DNA from: Planctomycetaceae bacterium | GTDB taxonomy: Bacteria > Planctomycetota > Planctomycetia > Planctomycetales > Planctomycetaceae | DNA length: 55,262 bases | Reading direction: 5' to 3' | NCBI GenBank assembly: GCA_021732845.1 | Contig: JAKFUF010000014.1 | Span: forward strand, 1 to 55,262 | Shown: positions 43,451-53,100 of the stretch, piece by piece | How the letters are laid out: every line of letters starts with the position of its first letter | Numbering within the stretch: the stretch's first letter is position 1 | Position numbers and translations under genes: made by a program | Notes under the pieces: model-generated | Told to the model about the DNA's origin: nothing | The model's input: only the letters and a program-made list of their open reading frames with translations | The model's database searches: none

Positions 43451-44458
43451 ATGGGCCGACGGTGGGAATTGCCGGAGTTCAGTAGTCCAGTGTCACTGCT
43501 GCGATTTCATCCATTGATAAAACGAAGCCGTTGGGGAGGAACCCTCCTCGCCGAGCGTTTCCAGAAGCCGACTGGACATGCGCCAAATGTCGGCGAAAGC
43601 TGGGAGCTGTGCGATCATACGACGGATCAAACCTGCGTCAAGAACGGAGTTTGGGCCGGGAAGACTTTGCAGGAACTGATCAGCGGACGGCGGCGGGAGA
43701 TCCTCGGGCGGCATGCCTCCCACACGCGTTTTCCGCTCTTGTTGAAATTCCTTGATGTGCACGACTACCTGTCCGTGCAGGTTCATCCCAATGATGCCCA
43801 GGCAAAGGCCTATTTCCCGGGCGAACTGGGAAAGAATGAAGCCTGGGTCATTTTGGAGGCCCACCCAGACAGCAGGGTGTTTGCCGGGTTGAAATCAGGA
43901 GTCGATGAGTATTGCCTGCGAGCAGCACTGGCCGAAGGGCGCGTGGCGGAGTTGTTGCACGCCGAACCTGTGGTTCCGGGTGATGTGCTGTTTATACCAG
44001 CGGGGACGGTGCATGCCCTGACCCCCGGATTATTGCTGGCGGAGGTGCAGCAGGCGAGTGTTCAAACCTATCGCTTGTACGACTGGGACCGGCCGGGGGA
44101 AAATGGACTCCCGCGGGAACTGCACATCGAAAGGGCTCTGGCGTGCATTGACTTCACTCGTGGCCCCATAAAACGGACCTCTGCCCAAATCCTTGAAACG
44201 TGCTGCAACCGCGTTGAAAACCTTGTCGAATCTTCCTGGTTCGTCGTTCGTCGGCATTCGGGGACCGGCTCGGTGCTGCTTGAGGAAGATAACCGCTTTC
44301 GGGTTATAATGGTGCTCCAGGGGCAGGGAATTGTGCGGAGCGGCGAGTTGGCGGAACACCTCGATTGTGGTGAAACCCTGCTGGTGTGTGCGCAGAGGCC
44401 TCCGACAATCGTCCTTCCCCAGAGCGGATTTGAATGGCTTGAGATTTATCTGCCCTGA
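43451..44458 (+). CDS. Mannose-6-phosphate isomerase, type I (class I)
   Basis: A 335-residue cupin-fold enzyme starting at ATG 43451 (MGRRWELPEFSSPVSLLRFHP). Zinc ligands are visible: Gln110-His112 in SVQVHPNDAQAKAY, Glu130 in GKNEAW, and His in FIPAGTVHAL. It interconverts mannose-6-phosphate and fructose-6-phosphate, linking mannose use or GDP-mannose synthesis to glycolysis. It is on the short side of the family and lacks the long C-terminal cupin extension of some manA products, but the core is complete. The upstream frame opens at 43289, but that part does not match the family. Related short forms exist in Bacillus (ManA/GmuF type). Confidence 0.88.
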   Translation: MGRRWELPEFSSPVSLLRFHPLIKRSRWGGTLLAERFQKPTGHAPNVGESWELCDHTTDQTCVKNGVWAGKTLQELISGRRREILGRHASHTRFPLLLKFLDVHDYLSVQVHPNDAQAKAYFPGELGKNEAWVILEAHPDSRVFAGLKSGVDEYCLRAALAEGRVAELLHAEPVVPGDVLFIPAGTVHALTPGLLLAEVQQASVQTYRLYDWDRPGENGLPRELHIERALACIDFTRGPIKRTSAQILETCCNRVENLVESSWFVVRRHSGTGSVLLEEDNRFRVIMVLQGQGIVRSGELAEHLDCGETLLVCAQRPPTIVLPQSGFEWLEIYLP

Positions 44459-45026
44459 TGTGCTGCTTCACCTGCGCCGGCTGCCGATCGTAAATCCCTT
44501 TTCGGTAGGCTCGCGATCGCGTCGGTTTGCTGCCTATTCGTAAGGAAGCCTTTTTCAAGCACTTTCCAGACTTCTGACATTGAAGGATTCCGGGAGGTGC
44601 CCGCTGATAGCTAAAAAACGCCGATCACGGGCACTTCGTGATTGACGCGACCGGTGCATCAGCCTGCGCTGCCAAACCATGCGGCCAGCGGTGGCGGCCC
44701 AGTCTCGACGACAAAGGGATCGGTGAACGCGACGCGCTGGTGTGTCGCCTGAATGATGCAACGGCGTCCAATGCCGCGCCGTGGCTCAGGGCGTTGTTGG
44801 AAGCCAGTTCAGAAGGCCCATTCCTGCGATTTCACTGCGGACTGACTGCCGCTGAGGGTGTCGCCTGCCCGACGACAGAGGCGACGAGATTCCGCCGCGA
44901 GCACAGCCAGACAGCTCACTTTGCAGATTTGTGGCAGGTTTTCCGATCACAAGCGCATTTCCATGTGCGACGAATCGGGCAGTGCCATCACAGACGGTCC
45001 GTTCAGACCGTTTCAGGGAGAGAAAA
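44459..45026. other. Gap with a bulged hairpin
   Basis: No gene is supported in these 568 bases. A stem-loop at 44597-44634 pairs GTGCCCG with CGGGCAC and TGAT with ATCA across one bulged C, around a 15-base A-rich loop. It lies 139 bases past the mannose-6-phosphate isomerase stop and has no following T-run. The rest shows nothing I can name. Confidence 0.4.
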
Positions 45027-46976
45027 ATGCGGGGCCAATCAAATCCGCGAAACATGCTGCATTGCTCGTCGAAACTGGTGACATTCACGCAGAGCCCGCC
45101 GGACGCGACGACCATCCACCGCATCTCTCCGCATTCGACGGGAATCTCCACGGCTTCACCCGCCGGTGTTTCAACGGCTTCACCCGCGGGGGTGGGCGCG
45201 GGGCGTTGGTGCCAACCGAGCGAACCGTCGCTCGCTCCGAATCAGTGCTTTGGGAGATACCGCATTGTCCGGCAGCTTGGCAAGGGCGGGATGGGAACGG
45301 TCTACCTGGCGTACGATCCTCAGTTGGACCGGCACATTGCCCTGAAGATCCCGAAGCTGGGGGATGCCCCCGACGAAACCATCCAGCGCTTTTACCGGGA
45401 AGCGCAGGCGGCGGGGAATCTGCGCGATCCCCGCATCTGTCCGGTGTACGATGCCGGCCAGATTGATGGAGTGCATTACCTGGCGCTGGCGTACATTGAG
45501 GGCCGTTCGCTGGCGCAGGTGCTGCGGGAGGGCGGGCCGCTGCCAGCTGCGCAGGCGGCGGAGATCATCCGTCAGGTGGCTCAGGCGCTGGACGAGGCGC
45601 ATGCCGCGGGCATCATCCACCGGGACCTCAAGCCGGCCAACATCATGCTCGACACGCATGGCCTGCCGGTCGTGATGGACTTTGGGCTGGCCCACAAGGA
45701 ACACCCCGGCGACGCGCACCTGACGCGGACCGGGACGATCATGGGCACGCCGGCCTACATGTCCCCCGAGCAGGTCCGCGGGGAAACCGTCGGCCCGGCG
45801 GGGGACATTTACAGCCTCGGAGCCACGCTGTACGAGCTGCTAACGGGGGTCGCCCCATTTACCGGACCGCACATCTCGGCAGTGCTGACAGGCGTGCTGA
45901 CGCGGACTCCCAAAGACCTGCGGGAACTCCGGTTGGACCTGCCGACGGCATTGTGCGACATCTGCCTGAAGTCGCTGCAAAAACTCCCTCAGGATCGCCA
46001 CGTCTCGGTGGCGGAGCTGGCGGACGCGCTGGCTCGCTGGCAGCCAGTGTCGGCGTCGCGCGCCTCGGACACTTCGCAGCGGCTGGTTTCTGCCACAACC
46101 GTGGTCCAATCGCCCGCAGCCACCGCGCTGCCGCTGCCTGCTGCCGACCGCGGTTCGTCGCGGTCACCGCTCCTGCAAACGAGTTGTCTGCTCCTTGCGG
46201 CATCCTTCCTGCTTGTCGCCTGGTGGCCGCGCAGCTCCTCGAGCGGGGCGGCCCCGCAGTCGGCAGTGGCTGTAAGATCCAGCACCTTTCGCGCCGCCGT
46301 GCCAATCTCGTCCGTTCAGCCCGACGGCGTTACGCCCCCTACGGTTGTCCCCGCCGCCGCACCGGCCCTGGCCGACGACGGAATGCACATGGAGCTGGTT
46401 GTCCAGCCCGCCGAGCAAAAGACTGGCTGGCAAATTCTGAGTTCGAACAACGCCCTGCTGCGGAACGGTGACAAGGTTCAGGTCCATCTTCAGCTTGCTG
46501 CTACCTCCTATGTGTATTTGTACTGGATGGATGGCACCGGACATCTCAAGCGGCTCTGGCCAAAGTCGCTGGATGACCAGCGCGCTGTCCAGGAGGTCTA
46601 TGATCCCCCCGCTGTCGACAACCGGATGCGTCAGCTCTGGTACGAAGTGGGAGGCGAAACCGCTGCCGCTGAATTCCTGTTGGCCGGAAGCTCGCAGACG
46701 CCGCTTTACGGTCAGGATCTGCAGGTGCTCGAATCGGTGACGATCGGCTTGAGGAAGGAAAACATCGCGGACAGCACGCGCACGCACTGGATTTCGCCGC
46801 CGGCCGTAAAGGAACTGCGAATCCTCCGCCCGTCTGCGGTTCACCGGAGCAAGGTGACGCGGGAACCAACCGGGATGGTCTCATCCCAAAAGGGCGGCCA
46901 GATCAAGGAACTCACCCTTGAAGAGGTTCTCGGCGTCTTCGACGATTATCGCGGGTTGCTGGCACCGCGGGGATGA
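45027..46976 (+). CDS. Membrane Ser/Thr protein kinase with C-terminal DUF4384-like domain
   Basis: A 649-residue kinase starting at ATG 45027, with AGGGAG six bases upstream. Hanks-domain marks are GKGGMGTVYLA (85-95), Lys107 in IALKIPK, HRDLKPANI (198-206), DFG (218-220) and GTPAYMSPEQV. A repeated STASPAGV motif (about 41-56) precedes it. One membrane segment lies at 382-400. The last 200 residues contain a beta-rich region resembling DUF4384 (GDKVQVHLQLAATSYVYLYW, DGTGHLKRLWP), which would be outside the membrane and may bind a ligand. No sigma factor gene is adjacent, unlike the other kinase in the window. Its target is unknown. Confidence 0.9.
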   Translation: MRGQSNPRNMLHCSSKLVTFTQSPPDATTIHRISPHSTGISTASPAGVSTASPAGVGAGRWCQPSEPSLAPNQCFGRYRIVRQLGKGGMGTVYLAYDPQLDRHIALKIPKLGDAPDETIQRFYREAQAAGNLRDPRICPVYDAGQIDGVHYLALAYIEGRSLAQVLREGGPLPAAQAAEIIRQVAQALDEAHAAGIIHRDLKPANIMLDTHGLPVVMDFGLAHKEHPGDAHLTRTGTIMGTPAYMSPEQVRGETVGPAGDIYSLGATLYELLTGVAPFTGPHISAVLTGVLTRTPKDLRELRLDLPTALCDICLKSLQKLPQDRHVSVAELADALARWQPVSASRASDTSQRLVSATTVVQSPAATALPLPAADRGSSRSPLLQTSCLLLAASFLLVAWWPRSSSSGAAPQSAVAVRSSTFRAAVPISSVQPDGVTPPTVVPAAAPALADDGMHMELVVQPAEQKTGWQILSSNNALLRNGDKVQVHLQLAATSYVYLYWMDGTGHLKRLWPKSLDDQRAVQEVYDPPAVDNRMRQLWYEVGGETAAAEFLLAGSSQTPLYGQDLQVLESVTIGLRKENIADSTRTHWISPPAVKELRILRPSAVHRSKVTREPTGMVSSQKGGQIKELTLEEVLGVFDDYRGLLAPRG

Positions 46977-47192
46977 GGATACACGAAGTCTCCACGCGAT
47001 TAATGCAGTCTGTCGGGTGACATCCGCTCGGCACCCACACGATTTGCGCAGTTCTGGAGATTTCACGAAATCCATGCTGCAAATGGTGATTTGCACCTCT
47101 ACGATGCCAAGCTTCGGCCTGACTGACGCCGAATTCTTACGACCTGCAAACCAATTCATTCATCACCGTGCCCCTGGGCCAAGAGACCTGCG
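46977..47192. other. Gap before the giant exoprotein gene
   Basis: Only 216 bases and no gene. It probably carries the promoter of the giant gene; no consensus stands out. Confidence 0.3.
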
Positions 47193-50100
47193 ATGCTGAT
47201 CCGCAATGCTCTGCTGCGTTTGGCAGATTTCCTGCGAGAATCGCTGCCGCAACCGTCGAGACGCCGGCCGCCCTGCCGCGAATGGCGTTACCACGAAGTC
47301 GAGCGGCTTGAAAACCGCGCGCTGCTGACGACGCAAACGTACCACAGCACCGACACGCCGCTCGCCGTTCCGCCGATCGAATCCGGCGCAACCACTGTTT
47401 CGACCCTGCTCGTTTCCGACGACCTGGTCATCAGTTCGCTGCAGGTTGCCCTCAATATCGAGCACACGTGGGACTCCGACCTGATTGTGGAACTGGTGAG
47501 CCCCGAGGGCACGCGGATCACGCTCTTCAGCTTTGTGGGCGGATCAGAGGACAACTTCAGTGGCACAGTTTTGGATGATTCCGCCGGTGTCCCCATCTAT
47601 TTCGGCTCTGCCCCATTCATCGGCACATATCAGCCTGTCCAACCGCTTGGAACCTTCAACGGGGAACATTCACTGGGGGCTTGGCAGCTCGTGGTGACCG
47701 ATGCCTATTTGCAGGAAGACTCCGGATTCTTGATCGAATGGTCATTGACGGTTTCGGATGAAATTCCGGATGTTGGCAGCACCATTGCCACTGCTCGCGC
47801 CGTGGATGTGGGCTATTTTCTCCCGATCACGGTCAACTCTGTCATCAATTCAACCGGGGATGTGGATCTGTTCGCCGTCGGCCTGGCGGCGGGTGAGGTA
47901 TTGACTGCCGACATTGATGCCGCCGTGAATGGCAGTTCGCTGGACAGTGTCCTGCGGATTTTCTCCGCGGACGGAACGGAACTCGCCTTCAATGACGACT
48001 TCGGCAGCTCTACGGATTCGCGGTTGACCTTCACGGCTCCTCTGTTCGCCCTGTATTACGTGGGAGTGTCGAGCGCCCCAAATTCTGCCTACGACCCCGC
48101 CATGGAGACTACCGACACCGGTGATTCTGCTGGCAGCTATTCGCTGCGGCTGTCCCGTGAGGATGCGATCGGCAGTTCCCTGGCCACCGCCAGCGAACTC
48201 AATGTCGGATATGGGACTGATGTCGCAGTCAGCTCCAGCATTGAAGCGACCGGAGACGTGGATCTGTTCGCTGTCACCCTCGTGGCGGGAGATATGTTGA
48301 CGGCTGATATCGACGCCGCCGTGTACTATATCTCGCTGGACAGCATCCTCCGGATTTTTGACAGCTCGGGACTGGAAGTCGCGGTAAACGATCAGGACGG
48401 ATTCTCGAATGATTCTCTGGTGAGATTTACGGCGCTTGCATCCGGTATATATTACGTCGGAGTGTCCAGTTATCCAAACTTCGCCTATGACCCGGTAGTA
48501 AACTCGCAGGGGTCAGGTTTCAGTGCCGGCCCCTATACATTGCGGCTATCCCGCACGGAGACTGGAGACACCTTTTACAGTGCCAGGCCGTTGAGTCTCG
48601 GCTATGAGCAGTCATCGACAATCAATGCGAGCATCCATCGGCCGGGCGACGTGGATCTGTTCTCCGTCACACTGGCACCGGGAGACGTGCTGACTGCCGA
48701 CATCGACGCTGCCGTGTATGGCAGTTCGTTGGACAGCGTGCTGCGTATTTTCGCGGACGACGGAAGCGAACTGGCCTTCAACGATGACTTCGGCGGCTCC
48801 ACCGATTCGTATCTGACATTCACCGCAACCACTTCCGGCGTCTATTACGTGGGAGTGTCGAGCTATCCCAACGGCACCTACGACCCCGTCCTGGGGTCGC
48901 CAAGTTCCGGGGGATCGGCAGGCAGCTATTCCTTGCGGCTTTTGCGGCGAGACTCCATCGGCAACACCCTGCTGTCAGCCAGCCCGCTCTTTGTCGGCAC
49001 AGGTTTTGATGCCACTGTTGACTCCAGTATCGATTTCTTCGAGGACGTGGATCTGTTCTCCGTCACTCTCACTGCCGGAGATATATTGACGGCGGATGTC
49101 GACGCCACTGTGTACTACAGCTCGCTGGACAGTGTGCTCCGCATTTTTGACGGCGCCGGCCTTGAACTCGCTGCAAACGATCAGGACGGGGAGTCAAATG
49201 ATTCGCGGCTGACGTTCACGGCCCTTGCATCTGGCACATACTATGTCGGAGTTTCGGGCTTTCCACAGGTGACCTACAACCCCGTGACTGGAGCGAATCC
49301 AGGCATTCAGGGCTTTTCGACCGGAAACTATTCGTTGCGATTGCACCTCAATGCCGTCAACCTGAACCCGTTCGCACTCATCATCCCCGACGGTCCCATC
49401 ACCTGGGGCGAGCCCACACGGATCCAATTTACTGTTCGCAATACGGGAGAATTAAATTCGGCGGACTTTGATGTGACATTCGCGATTCAGCCATCCTCCG
49501 ACACTGGCCCTCAGCCTCTTGAGATTGCCACCGTCAGAGTCCAGGGGATCGCAGCGCACTCGTTGTACACGGGGGAACTGGCCGTTGTCATGTCCGGAAC
49601 TCCGCGGACGCCACCACCAGGCTTCGCTGTTGGCGGAGACATCCGGTTCAGCATGGTGGTCGATTCGCGGAATGAAGTTCTGGAGGCTGACGAAAACGAC
49701 AATGGTGACCAGGGACCAAGCATCGATCGGACAGATGTCGCAACCCTGGCACTTCTGTCAGACCCCGGTCCCAATGCGCCAGACAGCGCGCTCACACTCT
49801 CGCTGAACAGTGAAGTGAATGGGTACCTCGGCGCGGCCGGCAGCCGTTGGTATCGACTGCTGCTCCCCACGAGTGGGAACGTGAGTCTGACCGTCGCCTC
49901 TGACCCGGCGGCGGCCTCAGGGCTTCGCCTCTCGCTCTACGATTCACAAATGCAATTGCTCCAGACGGCCGGGAGTTCGGCAGTGGGAAGGACCTCCAGT
50001 TTGCAGTCGCTGCTGACCGCCGACGTGTTCTATGTGAAGCTTGAAGGAGATTTTTCTCGTGTGGGAAGCTGGCAGTTCAGAACCAGCTTTGAGTCCGCCG

Positions 50101-53100
50101 CTCCAACAAATGCTGTCGGGAGGTCATATAAGGGCGCAGGCCCGATGCCGATTGAGACCCTGCTGCAAGTCACTGATGTGAACGACGACGGACTCCTCGA
50201 TCTGGTGACCGCGAATTATGTATCCAATGACGTGTCGGTTCTCCTCGGGCGCAGAGACGGCACGTTTGCGGCTGAACTCAGGTTTGGTGTCGGAGATAGT
50301 CCATATGCACTGCGAGTCGCGGATCTCAATGGTGATGGCCGGACAGACCTGATAACGCCGAATTTCTTTTCCAACGACGTGTCGGTCCTGCTGGGCAGGG
50401 GTGACGGCACGTTTGCGACACAGGCCCGGTTTCGGGTTGGGGCGGGTTCCGCCTCCATTCAGGTCAGCGATCTGAATCATGATGGATGGTTGGACTTGGT
50501 CACGGCGAATCGATTTTCCAACACAGTCTCCGTGCTGTACGGCAATGGTGACGGCACGTTTGCCAGGCAGACTGAGTACGCCATCGGCACCACGGTCAAC
50601 TTCCTCCAGGTTGCAGACCTCAATCATGACAATCGGGTTGATCTGATCGTTTCAGAAGATCTGGAATTCGGAGAACCTGGAGGCGTGTCGGTTTTGCTTG
50701 CCCGGGAAGACGGGCTCTATTCACCAGCAGTCAGGTATGTCGTTGGAGTCGGTCCTCGACCGTTGGAGGTCTCGGATCTGAACAGCGATGGCCACATTGA
50801 CTTGGTCACAGTGAATGAACTCTCAAATGATCTGTCAGTGTTGCTGGGCAGAGGGGATGGAACCTTTTCCGCGGAGGCGCGCTTCAGGGTGGATACCGGC
50901 CCCAAATCGCTGAAAATCATCGACGTCAATGGCGATGAACGAATGGATCTTGTCACCGTGAACGGGGGCTTGGATTCGTTTGTCGCCCTAGGCAGCGTCT
51001 CAGTCTTGTTGGGAAATGGGGACGGCACATTTGCGACTAAGGCGGACTTTGGTGTTGGGAACTCCCCCGGCAAATTGCAGTTCGTCGACGTCAACGGTGA
51101 CAATCGGCCCGATCTGATTGTGAGCAATGCAGATTCAAACGATGTCTCGGTGTTGTTCGGCTCTGGAGACGGGATGTTTGCCAGGGAGGTGCGTTACGCT
51201 GTCGGCATTGAGCCAATCATGCTGGAGGTTGTGGATCTCAATGGAGATGGGCATCCGGAACTCATCACGCTCAATGAGACATCGGACGATCTGTCGATTT
51301 TGCTGGCCAGAGGGGCCGGTACGTTCGCAGCACCGTCGCCGTTTTCTGTAGGAGTCCGGCCCGTCGCATTTCAAATTGTCGATTTGAATGGCGATGATCA
51401 GATTGATTTGGTCTCCGTGAACCGCCGAAGCGGTGATCTCTCCGTCTCGCTGGGACGGGGTGATGGGACATTTCGGGCGCAATCCCTCGTCCCGGTCGGC
51501 CAACGACCGGAGGCATTGCTGGTGAGGGATTTGAACGGTGATGGCCGGCCGGATTTGGTCGCCGCGAATAGTGACTCCAATGACGTGTCGGTATTGCTCG
51601 GCAGGGGTGATGGCACCTTTGGCAATCAGGCCCTGTTCGATGTGGGATTAAGGCCGTATTCAGTTCAAGCTGTCGACCTGAATGGCGACGGGCGACTGGA
51701 TTTGGTCACTGCAAATGCCAACTCGAACGACATCTCCATACTGTTCGGTCGGGGAGATGGCACGTTTGTAGAGCAAGTTCGTCATTCAGCCTCCTACTCA
51801 CCGTTCTCGGTGAGTAGTCAGGATGTGAATGGCGATGGGTGGCCAGACTTGATCACCGGGAATTTCGGATTTTACGGTACAGGCAATGTCTCAGTCTTAT
51901 TGGGAAGCGGGAATGGTGGATTTGCCCCAGAAGTACGCTATGCATTCGGTGCACCAACGTCTGTGGAGCTCTCCGATGTGAATGTTGATGGGCGGCCGGA
52001 TTTGATCATCACCGACGGGATCTCAAACGAAGTGTTAGTCCTGTCAAACAATGGCGATGGTTCATTCGCCGAGGGAATGCGTTTTGATGTCGGCGACTAT
52101 CCAGCCTCGTTGATTGTGGCAGATCTGGACGGGGACGGATGGCCGGACTTGGTCGCATCCGGCAAATTGGTCGGAGCCAATGAACGAACGGTCGTGTCGG
52201 TGTTGCTGGGCCGCGGAGACGGAAGTTTCGCCCAGCAGGTGCAGTATGCGGCTGACTCCGGCATATCTTCTATCGAAGTCGCAGATGTCAACGGCGACGG
52301 GGTGCTTGATCTGATTTCAAGGAATGCCAACTACACGAATGGCGGAACTGTCTCGGTTCTGTTGGGAAACGGGGACGGCACCTTTGCGGCTCAACGCTCA
52401 ATTCCAGTGGGACAAAGTCCGGCATCTCTGCAAATCATGGATGTGAATGGTGACGGGCGGCCTGACATCCTCACCGTGAATTCTTCTTCAAATGATGTCT
52501 CAGTCCTGTTGGGCGGTGGCGATGGATCATTCGTAAATACGGAGAACTCGGAGAGGTCCGGCGCACAATTAATCCTCGCCGACCTTGACCAAAATGGTGC
52601 TCTGGAGATGGTTTCCCTCAATCGACAGGGCGAAATCCTCGTCCGGACAGGCCTGGGTGTCCCTGGTGCCTTTTCGCCGGCCAGACAGCTTCCTGCTAAC
52701 GGCGAGCCGATGATTGACCTGGCGCAGCTGCATGCACGCAATCCCGACGGCTCGCCGTCGACGGTTTTGGCGGCTCTCCGACGAGCCGGTTCCGGTGTGG
52801 ACTTCTTCGGAATGGGAGCCGACGGAACATTGAGTCTCCGGGAAGACCTCACCATCACGTTCAACGCCAGTGTTGCGAAGTTGGCCGTGGGCGATCTGAA
52901 CGGCGATGGATTCGATGAACTCATAGTCACCCTGACCCAGAACCTGTGGGTTTTCAGCAACACGGCGGGCGGAGCGTTTGTAAGGCGTGCCGAACTGGCG
53001 ACTGGCTTCGGCGTTTCTACGGTGTCGGTCATTGATGCCGATCACAACGGATTGCTCGACCTCGTCGTCGCCGAATCCGAGAGCAGCAGCATTGGCCTGT

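Noticed and set aside
44638-45081. 147-codon frame before the second kinase
   Set aside because: It overlaps the kinase start in another frame, lacks a ribosome binding site and reads like random sequence.
50124-50627. Antisense open frames under the giant exoprotein
   Set aside because: These minus-strand frames mirror the repetitive FG-GAP codons and have no independent support.
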